A stretch of DNA of 7,239 nt from Deltaproteobacteria bacterium (GTDB taxonomy: Bacteria; Desulfobacterota; DSM-4660; Desulfatiglandales; Desulfatiglandaceae): contig JAFDJF010000109.1 of assembly GCA_019307645.1 (NCBI GenBank), positions 1-7,239 of the forward strand, given 5' to 3'. Shown piece by piece: positions 1 to 6,464 of this stretch. Positions within the stretch are counted from its first letter, which is position 1. The number at the start of each line of letters is the position of its first letter. Under the pieces are notes generated by a model. It saw nothing but the letters and a program-made list of their open reading frames with translations, was not told the origin of the DNA and did no database searches. Position numbers and translations under genes: made by a program.

Positions 1-1281
1 GGTTTCGAGATTTTTGACAATACAAAACTCGGGATGACGGAATTTGTACAAAATGTAAATTATCAAAGAGCGCTTCAAGGAGAATTATCCCGAACCATAA
101 ACGGATTTGATGAAGTGGAAAGCTCTAGAGTTCACATTGTTATGCCGTCAAGAACTCTGTTTATTGAAGATGAGGAACCGCCAACGGCCTCAGTCGTATT
201 AAAGCTCAGGCGAGGACGGCGACTAAGTGAGGGTCAGGTGCGGGGAATCGTCCACCTTATTTCGGCCAGCATTTCTCAGCTCGTTCCTGAAAATGTCACA
301 ATCGTTGATAACTATGGAAAGATGCTGGCTGGATCTGAAGATAAATCAAATATTGCAAAACTTAGCTCAGACCAGTTCGAGTATCAGGAAAAAGTTGAGA
401 AGGGTTTAGAAAAAAGAATAGAAACGATGCTGGAGAAAATCCTGGGTCCAGGCAAGGCTATCTCCAGAATATCGTGTTCGTTTGATTTCAGACGGCACGA
501 AAAAACAGAAGAAATATTCGATCCAAACGGTAAGGTTGTTCGAAGCGAACAGATCCTTAATACGGTTACCAATACATCCGGATCAAATGCGATTGGTGTC
601 CCCGGAGTAAGCAGCAATATTCCGTCTGAAGAAATAGAGCCTCCCAGGACCGTAGTTGAAACATCCGCAAAACCCAAATACCAAAAAGAGAACAGGACTG
701 TGAACTATGAGATAGGCAAAGTGACCAGCCATACCGTTGAACCACTCGGAAGGATAGAAAGGATATCCGCGGCCGTGGTCATAGATGGCACCCATGAGCT
801 TGTCAAAGGAGAAGAAGGCGAGGAGTGGAAATATACTCCCAGAAGCCAGGAGGAGATAAAGAAGATTGAAGATATTGTGAAAAGAGCAATTAATTTTGAC
901 GCTGAAAGAGGCGACGAGATAGAAGTTGCAAATATCCCGTTTGAAGCAGCATCGGTAAAAATGGGTGAAGAAGAAATAATCGAAGAAGGCTGGCTGTCTA
1001 AACTTGAACAACATAAAGGTTATTTTAGATATGTTTTTCTAGGTGTTTTCCTGCTTTTCTCTTTCTTATTTGTTGTCAGACCTCTGGTCCGATGGTTGAC
1101 TTCTGCTTCATCCGGAGGTGCTGAAATGCTGAAGCAGCTTCCGATGACAGTTGAAGAGATTGAAAGGGGATATGGTGAAGGAGCAAAAAGCTTACCATAT
1201 AGAGATCGCGCCCTTGCAATGCTGACAGGGGGGGAAGAAAGCACCATGTCGGTGGCCCGCGAATGGCTCAGTGATAGATAA
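1..1281 (+). CDS. fliF: FliF, flagellar MS-ring protein (5' partial)
   Basis: FliF oligomerises in the inner membrane to form the MS ring, the base on which the rotor and export gate assemble. The frame is open from base 1 (GFEIFDNTKLG precedes the first Met at 34), so the start lies outside the window. The visible 426 residues match the family from the GFEIFD...QRALQGELSRTI stretch onward. About 100 or more N-terminal residues are missing, including the first membrane segment, judging from the usual 530-560 aa. Residues 42-108 (SRVHIVMPSR to the VDNYGK segment) are the YscJ/FliF ring-building domain. Residues 112-320 form the FliF C-terminal periplasmic domain, with a polar Pro/Ser-rich insertion (about 190-230) where the beta-collar lies. 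Residues 341-366 are a clear hydrophobic membrane span. The cytoplasmic tail ends in the FliG-binding helix (SVAREWLSDR). The codons for residues 409-411 contain a G7 run. Stop TAA is at 1279-1281. Identification is very secure. Confidence 0.97.
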   Translation, partial: GFEIFDNTKLGMTEFVQNVNYQRALQGELSRTINGFDEVESSRVHIVMPSRTLFIEDEEPPTASVVLKLRRGRRLSEGQVRGIVHLISASISQLVPENVTIVDNYGKMLAGSEDKSNIAKLSSDQFEYQEKVEKGLEKRIETMLEKILGPGKAISRISCSFDFRRHEKTEEIFDPNGKVVRSEQILNTVTNTSGSNAIGVPGVSSNIPSEEIEPPRTVVETSAKPKYQKENRTVNYEIGKVTSHTVEPLGRIERISAAVVIDGTHELVKGEEGEEWKYTPRSQEEIKKIEDIVKRAINFDAERGDEIEVANIPFEAASVKMGEEEIIEEGWLSKLEQHKGYFRYVFLGVFLLFSFLFVVRPLVRWLTSASSGGAEMLKQLPMTVEEIERGYGEGAKSLPYRDRALAMLTGGEESTMSVAREWLSDR

Positions 1282-1412
1282 ATCGTTTGACGCAACCGAT
1301 TTTCATTTTACATGGTAGAGCGAATTTCTCTGCTCCGCGCAATGCGGGATATTCTACGGTCACCGAGGACCAGGTTTTAAAAGTCGAATAAACAAAAAAG
1401 GTTTTTTCAGGT
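1282..1412 (+). other. fliF-fliG intergenic spacer with several short inverted repeats
   Basis: These 131 bases separate fliF from fliG, which in most flagellar operons abut or overlap. Visible inverted repeats are AAATCG/CGATTT (1280-1285 with 1297-1302, starting on the fliF stop codon), CCGC/GCGG (1335-1338 with 1344-1347), GGTC/GACC (1358-1361 with 1368-1371) and A6/T6 (1394-1399 with 1402-1407). All are short and none is a convincing GC-rich terminator with a U tract. TTGACG at 1287-1292 followed 16 bases later by TACATG is at best a weak sigma70-like promoter. No credible gene is present. A 22-codon ATG frame (1312-1380) lacks a ribosome binding site. Confidence 0.6.
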
Positions 1413-2387
1413 ATGGATCCTAATAACTTACCAGGCCCTTTGAAGGTCGCTATACTTATTAAAGCAGTAGGTGAAGATGCTGCGCAAAAGATCCTGGCTG
1501 CGATGAATGACAGCGAAAGAGAGCTGATCAGAAAGCATATGTCACAGCTTGGAGAAGTTGCTCTGGATCTGGTGGAGAAGGTGGCAAGAGATTTCACTGA
1601 GAAGGCGGAACAAAAAAAGGCACTGCAGCTGAAAGAAGAAGCCGGACCCGGGGGAGACGGTGAAGCAGAAATTGATGGCTTCGATCCCGGGTCATCAAAT
1701 TTAGCAGCAATCAAATCCATGGAGCCTGACAGTCTCACTAAAATGATTAAAAATGAATACCCTCAGACGATTGCCATAATCCTTGCTAATCTTGAACCCG
1801 CTGTGGCCAGCGAGGTTCTGTCCAGACTTTCTGATGAGATAAAACCCGATGTGGCCATAAGGATCGCAAAACTGAATAAAGTTGTATCAGGGATGATTGA
1901 AGAGATAGACATTACCTTTTCTAATATTCTTTCTGAAAAGGATTCTTCCAAGACAGAGGAGGCCGGGGGTGTGAGCCGTCTGGCTGATATTTTGAACCAG
2001 ATAGACTCTGATTCATCGGATCTTATTCTAAATGAAATGGAAGAACAAGACCCGGAACTGGCGGCCCAGACAAAACAGGGCATGTTTGTTTTTGAGGATC
2101 TCGTACTGGTCGATGACAAAGGACTTCAGAAATTGCTTAGAAGCGTCGAGACCGGTGATCTTGCAGTGGCCTTAAAGGGCGCTACCGAAGGAGTGAAGGC
2201 AAAAGTTTTTAAGAATATGTCTGAGCGTGCGGGTGAAATGGTGGCCGATGAAATAGAAACGATAGGGTCTGTCAGAATGAAAGACGTTGAGAAAGCACAA
2301 CAATTGATTACAAAGATAATTCAGGATCTGCACCAGAGAAACGAAATTATAATCGCCGGTCGGGGAGGAGAAGAACTCATTGCATAG
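1413..2387 (+). CDS. fliG: FliG, flagellar motor switch protein
   Basis: FliG forms the top of the rotor C ring: its N-domain binds the FliF tail, its middle domain binds FliM, and its C-domain takes torque from the MotA stator. The protein is 324 aa, close to the usual 330-340. The N-domain core is residues 1-70. The middle domain carries EYPQ (115-118), a variant of the EHPQ motif. The Gly-Gly hinge is at 185-186 and the MFVF motif at 224-227. The torque-helix charges match E. coli FliG: Lys255, Arg272, Asp279, Glu280 (Asp in E. coli) and Arg288. Residues 75-97 are a Gly/Pro/acidic stretch where most FliGs have the last N-domain helices. ATG 1413 is the only possible start, because an in-frame TAA lies at 1389 with no other start codon between. 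Its ribosome binding site is weak (AAGG 1398-1401, 11 bases away). Confidence 0.97.
   Translation: MDPNNLPGPLKVAILIKAVGEDAAQKILAAMNDSERELIRKHMSQLGEVALDLVEKVARDFTEKAEQKKALQLKEEAGPGGDGEAEIDGFDPGSSNLAAIKSMEPDSLTKMIKNEYPQTIAIILANLEPAVASEVLSRLSDEIKPDVAIRIAKLNKVVSGMIEEIDITFSNILSEKDSSKTEEAGGVSRLADILNQIDSDSSDLILNEMEEQDPELAAQTKQGMFVFEDLVLVDDKGLQKLLRSVETGDLAVALKGATEGVKAKVFKNMSERAGEMVADEIETIGSVRMKDVEKAQQLITKIIQDLHQRNEIIIAGRGGEELIA
2362..2370 (+). promoter_or_regulatory. Strong Shine-Dalgarno for the TTG start of fliH
   Basis: GGGGAGGAG inside the last fliG codons lies 9 bases before TTG at 2380. It decides the fliH start: the nearby ATGs at 2393 and 2399 are out of frame, and the next in-frame Met is 24 residues in. 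Its position within fliG suggests translational coupling. Confidence 0.8.
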
Positions 2388-3114
2388 TTTTAATGAAAAT
2401 GAGCGCTCAAACCAAAGTCAGTCTGTAAAACCATATTGCTTTCCGGACATGCTGCTCGGCTCTGCAGTCGAAGAAAACACGAGGTCAGAAAATAATGTCT
2501 TTCAACGCATTGATTTTGACGAGAGCGGTAAACTGCGTCCCAGGAAGTATGTGGCGAACATCGATGAATTTGAAGATGTAAGAGCGGATGCAAAAGAGAT
2601 TAAAGAGCAGGCCTTTGTCGAAGGCTTTGAAAAGGGGGAGCGGGATGGCCTGGAATCGGTGAAAATCAGTCTTGCGCCGATACTGCAGCAACTCAGCCAA
2701 TCCATTGATGAGCTTGAAAATGCAAAAAAAGAGCTCCTTTTGAGAACTGAACGGGAGGCGGTGGAACTGGCATTGGTCATTGCAGAGAAGATTGTGTCGC
2801 ACGAAGTCAGGACAAACAGGGAAGTTATTCTGAATGTTGCAAGAGCGGCACTAAAAAAAGTCGTCTCTCGTAAAAAAATTAAAATTAGAGTGTCGCCATC
2901 GGATTTTCAATTTTTAAATCATTCCAAATCACAGATTCCCGGTCTTGAAGAACATTTTGAGAAAGCAACATTTGAAGAAGACAAATCAATTATGAATGGT
3001 GGTTGTGTCATCGAGACAAATCTAGGGGATATAGACGCCAGGATTGAAAAACAGTTTCAAGCTGTGGAAGAGGCCTTTAGATCAGAGTTCAAGAAATTAA
3101 GGCTTGGAGGCTGA
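2380..3114 (+). CDS. fliH: FliH, flagellar export ATPase regulator/stator
   Basis: FliH is the soluble peripheral stalk of the export apparatus. It dimerises, binds the FliI N-terminus, restrains its ATPase and anchors the complex to the C ring. The 244 aa product has a poorly conserved polar N-terminus (1-60). A stretch at 78-90 reads A-x3-G-x3-G-x3-G (Ala78, Gly82, Gly86, Gly90), the GxxxG helix-packing repeat typical of FliH. A long amphipathic helical region follows (100-160, including EREAVELALVIAEKIV). The C-terminal FliI-binding domain (165-244) ends with the family signature GGCVIETNLGDIDARIE (207-223). Translation starts at TTG, overlapping the fliG stop by 8 bases, so coupling to fliG is likely. 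The fliI start follows 8 bases after the stop. The family call is secure and the exact start is well supported. Confidence 0.94.
   Translation: MHSFNENERSNQSQSVKPYCFPDMLLGSAVEENTRSENNVFQRIDFDESGKLRPRKYVANIDEFEDVRADAKEIKEQAFVEGFEKGERDGLESVKISLAPILQQLSQSIDELENAKKELLLRTEREAVELALVIAEKIVSHEVRTNREVILNVARAALKKVVSRKKIKIRVSPSDFQFLNHSKSQIPGLEEHFEKATFEEDKSIMNGGCVIETNLGDIDARIEKQFQAVEEAFRSEFKKLRLGG
3106..3110 (+). promoter_or_regulatory. Shine-Dalgarno for fliI
   Basis: GGAGG at the end of fliH lies 12 bases before ATG 3123. The spacing is somewhat long, but the match is perfect and supports the chosen fliI start. Confidence 0.65.
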
Positions 3115-3122
3115 AAATCAGT

Positions 3123-4442
3123 ATGGAATTGGCAGTAGATCTATCAAAATATCATATGATTTTAAATGCCTCAAACCCTATCCGGGCAAATGGCGCAGTT
3201 ACAAAGGTGGTGGGTCTGGTTGCTGAAGCCCACGGAATAGCGTCAAGGCTGGGGAGCGTTTGCGATATCTACCCCAAAGGGAATATCCCTGCCATAAAGG
3301 CGGAGGTTTCCGGATTCAGGGACAATAGAGTCCTTCTCATGCCACTTGAGGAAACCAGGGGAATTGGTCCCGGAAGTCGGGTCGTGGCCACGGATCAAAA
3401 GGCACTGATCGGTGTAGGAGAGGGCCTCCTGGGAAGGGTAATCGATGGTCTTGGGAACCCGATCGATGGCAAGGGGCCAATCCGTATTGAAAATGAATAT
3501 CCAATCTACGTAAAACCCATCAATCCTTTATTAAGAAAACGTATAAGCAGACCGCTTGATATCGGGATTAGGGCAATTAATGGCCTTTTGACCATTGGAT
3601 GCGGGCAGAGGATCGGTATTTTTTCCGGTTCAGGTGTCGGAAAAAGTGTTTTGCTTGGGATGGTTGCCCGTAAAACAACCGCTGATGTGAAAGTAATTGC
3701 ACTCATAGGTGAAAGAGGCAGAGAAGTAAATGATTTTGTAGAAAAAGAACTCGGAGAAGAAGGACTGAAGAGTTCAGTGGTCGTCGTAGCCACCTCTGAC
3801 CATCTGCCGTTGATCCGGATGAGAGGCGCCTTTATAGCAACAGCCATAGCAGAGTACTTTCGGGATCAGGGCAAACATGTAATTCTGATGATGGACTCTG
3901 CAACCCGGTTTGCCATGGCGCAACGAGAGATAGGTCTTGCCCTGGGTGAACCGCCTACTACAAAAGGATACACCCCCTCAGTATTTACAGTGCTGCCAAA
4001 ACTTCTGGAGCGGGCTGGGACCTCTTCCGGAGAGGGATCTATAACCGGCCTTTATACCGTACTGGTTGAGGGTGATGATATGAACGAACCGATTGCAGAT
4101 GCGGTGAGATCCATTTTGGACGGACACATTACCCTGAGCAGGGAAATTGCAGTTCAGAATCATTATCCGGCAATTGACATCTTAAACAGCACAAGCAGGG
4201 TAATGGACGAGGTTACGACCTTGAAGCACAAGGAAAATGCAAACCGGCTGAAAGGGGCCCTGGCTACCTACAGGAAAAAAGAAGACCTGATAAATATCGG
4301 AGCATATTCGTCCGGTAGCAATCCGGAAATTGATTACGCTATCGGGATGATTGACAAGATAAACAGCTATCTGAAGCAGGGTATCGATGAAGATATTAAT
4401 TTTGAAGACAGCGTACAACAGCTCGAGAGTCTGTTGAATTAA
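3123..4442 (+). CDS. fliI: FliI, flagellum-specific type III export ATPase
   Basis: FliI is the cytoplasmic hexameric ATPase, related to F1-beta, that unfolds and delivers rod, hook and filament proteins to the export gate. The 439 aa length is normal. Residues 20-95 form the beta-barrel N-domain. The Walker A loop is GSGVGKS (169-175, Lys174). IGERGREV (195-202) carries the catalytic Glu197, equivalent to E. coli Glu211. Walker B is VILMMDS (253-259, Asp258). The family signature SATRFAMAQREIGLALGEPP spans 259-278. VEGDDMNEPIADAVRSILDGHI (315-336) and HYPAIDILNSTSR (347-359), with a probable arginine finger at Arg359, complete the domain. All catalytic residues are present, so the enzyme should be active. 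A minor oddity is SDHLPLIRMRGAF (225-237), where relatives usually read SDxPPLxRxRAAF. The gene lies next to its regulators fliH and fliJ, as usual. Confidence 0.98.
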   Translation: MELAVDLSKYHMILNASNPIRANGAVTKVVGLVAEAHGIASRLGSVCDIYPKGNIPAIKAEVSGFRDNRVLLMPLEETRGIGPGSRVVATDQKALIGVGEGLLGRVIDGLGNPIDGKGPIRIENEYPIYVKPINPLLRKRISRPLDIGIRAINGLLTIGCGQRIGIFSGSGVGKSVLLGMVARKTTADVKVIALIGERGREVNDFVEKELGEEGLKSSVVVVATSDHLPLIRMRGAFIATAIAEYFRDQGKHVILMMDSATRFAMAQREIGLALGEPPTTKGYTPSVFTVLPKLLERAGTSSGEGSITGLYTVLVEGDDMNEPIADAVRSILDGHITLSREIAVQNHYPAIDILNSTSRVMDEVTTLKHKENANRLKGALATYRKKEDLINIGAYSSGSNPEIDYAIGMIDKINSYLKQGIDEDINFEDSVQQLESLLN

Positions 4443-4515
4443 CAAATGGACAAAGAATACAAGCGCTAAAAAATTACTCTTCATCAATCTAAAATGGCTA
4501 TGTGCCGGAAACACC

Positions 4516-4959
4516 ATGTACAAGTTTTCTCTGAAAGCAGTTCTAAATCACAGAAGATTCATCGAAGAGAAACTTCAAAAAGAGCTGGGCCAAATTAAAG
4601 AAATTCTCGGTAATGAGCGGAAAAGGCTTTCGGATTTAATAAGGGCCAGGAGAAAGATTTCAAAGGAGCTGCAAGAAAAACAGCGGGAAATTATTACCAT
4701 CTCTGAAGCACTGTTACACGTCAGATTCATTGAGCAGCTATCAAGACGTGAGGATCTACAGAAAAAACAGGTTTTAAGTGCCGAAAAAAAAGTCGAACAG
4801 AAACGTGAAGATTTAATTGAGGCCATGAAAAACAGGAAGGTCCTTGAGAAGTTGAAAGAAAAAGGTTGGGAAACATACAAGCACAATATGATGAAGAAAG
4901 AACAGGAATTCATGAACGAGATGGCGGCTGTCAGATTTAGGCATACGTCATCGGAATAA
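4516..4959 (+). CDS. fliJ: FliJ, flagellar export coiled-coil stalk protein
   Basis: FliJ is the small coiled-coil protein that sits in the central pore of the FliI hexamer, like the gamma stalk of F1, and links it to FlhA; it also recycles export chaperones. The 147 aa length is typical. Almost the whole sequence is Lys/Glu/Arg-rich heptad helix without proline or cysteine, forming two long helices (about 5-60 and 65-135). The N-terminus MYKFSLKAVLNHR has the family's aromatic/basic start, and MKNRKVLEKLKEK (104-116) matches the conserved C-terminal helix. Sequence conservation in this family is low, so the call rests on composition, length, these two segments and the position directly after fliI. 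The ATG has only a weak ribosome binding site (GGAA 4507-4510, 5 bases away), which may keep expression low. Confidence 0.92.
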   Translation: MYKFSLKAVLNHRRFIEEKLQKELGQIKEILGNERKRLSDLIRARRKISKELQEKQREIITISEALLHVRFIEQLSRREDLQKKQVLSAEKKVEQKREDLIEAMKNRKVLEKLKEKGWETYKHNMMKKEQEFMNEMAAVRFRHTSSE

Positions 4960-4962
4960 TCT

Positions 4963-4975
4963 TTTGAAAATTATT
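4963..4975 (+). repeat. 13-base direct repeat, copy 1 (upstream of fliK)
   Basis: TTTGAAAATTATT occurs here, 26 bases before the fliK ATG, and again exactly at 6428-6440, 24 bases before the flgD ATG. No function is known to me. The AT-rich composition makes a chance match possible. Confidence 0.6.
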
Positions 4976-4990
4976 GGGTGTCCACAGGGT

Positions 4991-4998
4991 AAAGGAAG
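4991..4998 (+). promoter_or_regulatory. Shine-Dalgarno for fliK
   Basis: AAAGGAAG just before ATG 5002 is a fair ribosome binding site. An in-frame TAA at 4990 rules out any earlier start. Confidence 0.55.
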
Positions 4999-5001
4999 AA
5001 T

Positions 5002-6393
5002 ATGGAAACAGGACAGGCCTTCCTTCCAGATCTACGCGAAACAATCCCAGCTGCGCCTAAGGGTGAAAAAGAAAACGCTGGAAGTAAACCGATAAATCTG
5101 ATTGATGCATTGGCGGGTGGAGAAGAAAGTTTTCTGACAACCCTCCTGGGTCGGGACGGGGTTCAGAACTTCCTCAAGTCGGGAAGTCCGGCTGTGCCGA
5201 CCTCTTTCCTGTCTGAGACAAAAAATACTGGAATCACCCTGACAACCCTTCTCGACTCACCCAGGAACAAATTACCGTTATTTTCTGAGTCCGCATCAGG
5301 CCCGGCACCGGGTTTTCAGAACAGCGGAGCAGCGCCTGAAAAATCTGGGGAAGGCGTAGCGAATATCGTTAAAAGTTTGAGCAATTTCAAGGAATTTAAC
5401 ACAGATCCTGTAAATATGGAAAAGGTTCAGCAGTATAACAGGCAGGATGCAAAAACGGCGGCACACACTTCTGAGGGTAAGAGCACGGATACCTCTTTGA
5501 ATTCAGAATCCGGCTTGAAGCAGGGAGAAGACAGCAAGTTAAAGGCAGCTGACACAGCTCCAGGGATTACAGCAACGAATAAAAACTATGGAGCAGGTTC
5601 TCCTGGGATCAGAAGAACTTTTCAGGCTTCTGAAACTGAGATTGGCAACGTTAAAGTGTCCCTGGAAAAAGGAGTTGGGTTACAGAAAGAACCCCCTTTG
5701 AACCCGGAACAGGGTGAGAAAGACAGATTCCCTAACTTCGTTAACAAAGAAATGGCCAACTCAGCGATTAATCAGGATTCAGGACACAAGAACCAGGACA
5801 TTAAGATTGGCGTCAGAAACAGAGAAATGTTCGACCCGGGTATGATTGGAAACAAGGTTGTCAAAATAGACCTTGCAACCGGAGAAGATGCATTTTTATC
5901 TTCAAACAATCAGACCGCTGAAAAAACTTTTGAGTCTTTGATTCAGGCAAAGGAGACGCATACTGTTCAAAAGCCTCTCCAATCAGATGTTATGTCTCAG
6001 CTGGTCGAAAAAGCAGTATTAAACCTGAAAAACGGTCAAACCTCAATCAGAATAAGCCTCAAGCCGGAGGCATTGGGGCACCTGAGGATGCATATTACAA
6101 CCGAAAACAATCAGGTTATGATTAAAATCCTGACAGAAATACCCCTGGTTAAAGAGATTATTGAAACCAATGTTAATCAGCTCAGGGCCGAGCTACAGAA
6201 TCAGGGGTTGGAGATTGATAAGTTTGATGTCTCAGTAGACCAGGGTTCAAATAAAAACGAAGGCACCGAAAATCTCCCGTTCAGGAAAACAGCTGATGAC
6301 AAAACAGAAGGCGACATTACCGAAGAAAACAAAGAGATAACACTGCACAGAGAAGTGGGCGAAAGTGAAAACCATATTGACTTTTTTGCGTAA
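5002..6393 (+). CDS. fliK: FliK, flagellar hook-length control protein
   Basis: FliK is a secreted molecular ruler: it is exported intermittently while the hook grows, and its C-domain switches the FlhB gate from hook to filament substrates. The 463 aa product has a long, low-complexity N-terminal and middle part (1-325) rich in Ser, Asn, Lys, Glu and Gly. This part is probably disordered and is the ruler. The C-terminal core (about 330-412) is the conserved hook-length control domain, with LKPEALGHLRMHI (353-365) matching the LxPExLGxLxVxI signature, followed by the amphipathic VKEIIETNVNQLRAELQNQG (383-402). A charged tail of about 50 residues ends in HIDFFA. There is no cysteine, as is common in exported flagellar proteins. 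ESFLTTLLG (42-50) could be an export-gate recognition segment, which is inference. Position before flgD agrees with the call. Confidence 0.93.
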   Translation: METGQAFLPDLRETIPAAPKGEKENAGSKPINLIDALAGGEESFLTTLLGRDGVQNFLKSGSPAVPTSFLSETKNTGITLTTLLDSPRNKLPLFSESASGPAPGFQNSGAAPEKSGEGVANIVKSLSNFKEFNTDPVNMEKVQQYNRQDAKTAAHTSEGKSTDTSLNSESGLKQGEDSKLKAADTAPGITATNKNYGAGSPGIRRTFQASETEIGNVKVSLEKGVGLQKEPPLNPEQGEKDRFPNFVNKEMANSAINQDSGHKNQDIKIGVRNREMFDPGMIGNKVVKIDLATGEDAFLSSNNQTAEKTFESLIQAKETHTVQKPLQSDVMSQLVEKAVLNLKNGQTSIRISLKPEALGHLRMHITTENNQVMIKILTEIPLVKEIIETNVNQLRAELQNQGLEIDKFDVSVDQGSNKNEGTENLPFRKTADDKTEGDITEENKEITLHREVGESENHIDFFA

Positions 6394-6427
6394 GTACTAT
6401 CGGCGAAGACAGAGAACAAACCTGCCG

Positions 6428-6440
6428 TTTGAAAATTATT
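6428..6440 (+). repeat. 13-base direct repeat, copy 2 (upstream of flgD)
   Basis: This is an exact copy of the 4963-4975 sequence, at nearly the same distance from the next start codon. It contains a TTG in frame with flgD, which is not the preferred start. Confidence 0.6.
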
Positions 6441-6448
6441 AATGACCA

Positions 6449-6456
6449 GGGGAGGG
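6449..6456 (+). promoter_or_regulatory. Shine-Dalgarno that decides the flgD start
   Basis: GGGGAGGG lies about 9 bases before ATG 6465. This favours that ATG over the in-frame TTG at 6429, which has no ribosome binding site and would add 12 residues that do not look like FlgD. Confidence 0.8.
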
Positions 6457-6464
6457 ATAACAAA

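Noticed and set aside
583..1014. 143-codon minus-strand frame inside fliF
   Set aside because: It is Phe/Tyr-rich with no recognisable domain, and lies opposite well-conserved FliF coding sequence.
1280..1310. Possible terminator at the end of fliF
   Set aside because: The stem AAATCG/CGATTT is AT-rich, with an 11-base loop or a bulge, and the following T-rich stretch is interrupted. The downstream genes belong to the same pathway.
1312..1380. 22-codon ATG frame in the fliF-fliG spacer (MVERISLLRAMRDIL...)
   Set aside because: There is no ribosome binding site and no known match; a frame this short is expected by chance.
1268..1738. 156-codon minus-strand frame across the spacer and fliG
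   Set aside because: Its Ser/Ala-rich composition is the complement of FliG's Glu/Lys-rich codons. It has no family resemblance and covers conserved FliG.
2768..2784. Sigma54-like site TGGCATTGGTCATTGCA inside fliH
   Set aside because: GG and GC are 11 bases apart instead of 10, and the site is within coding sequence far from a gene start.
6429..6464. Earlier TTG start for flgD giving 233 residues
   Set aside because: It has no ribosome binding site, whereas ATG 6465 has a strong one. The extra 12 residues do not resemble a FlgD N-terminus.
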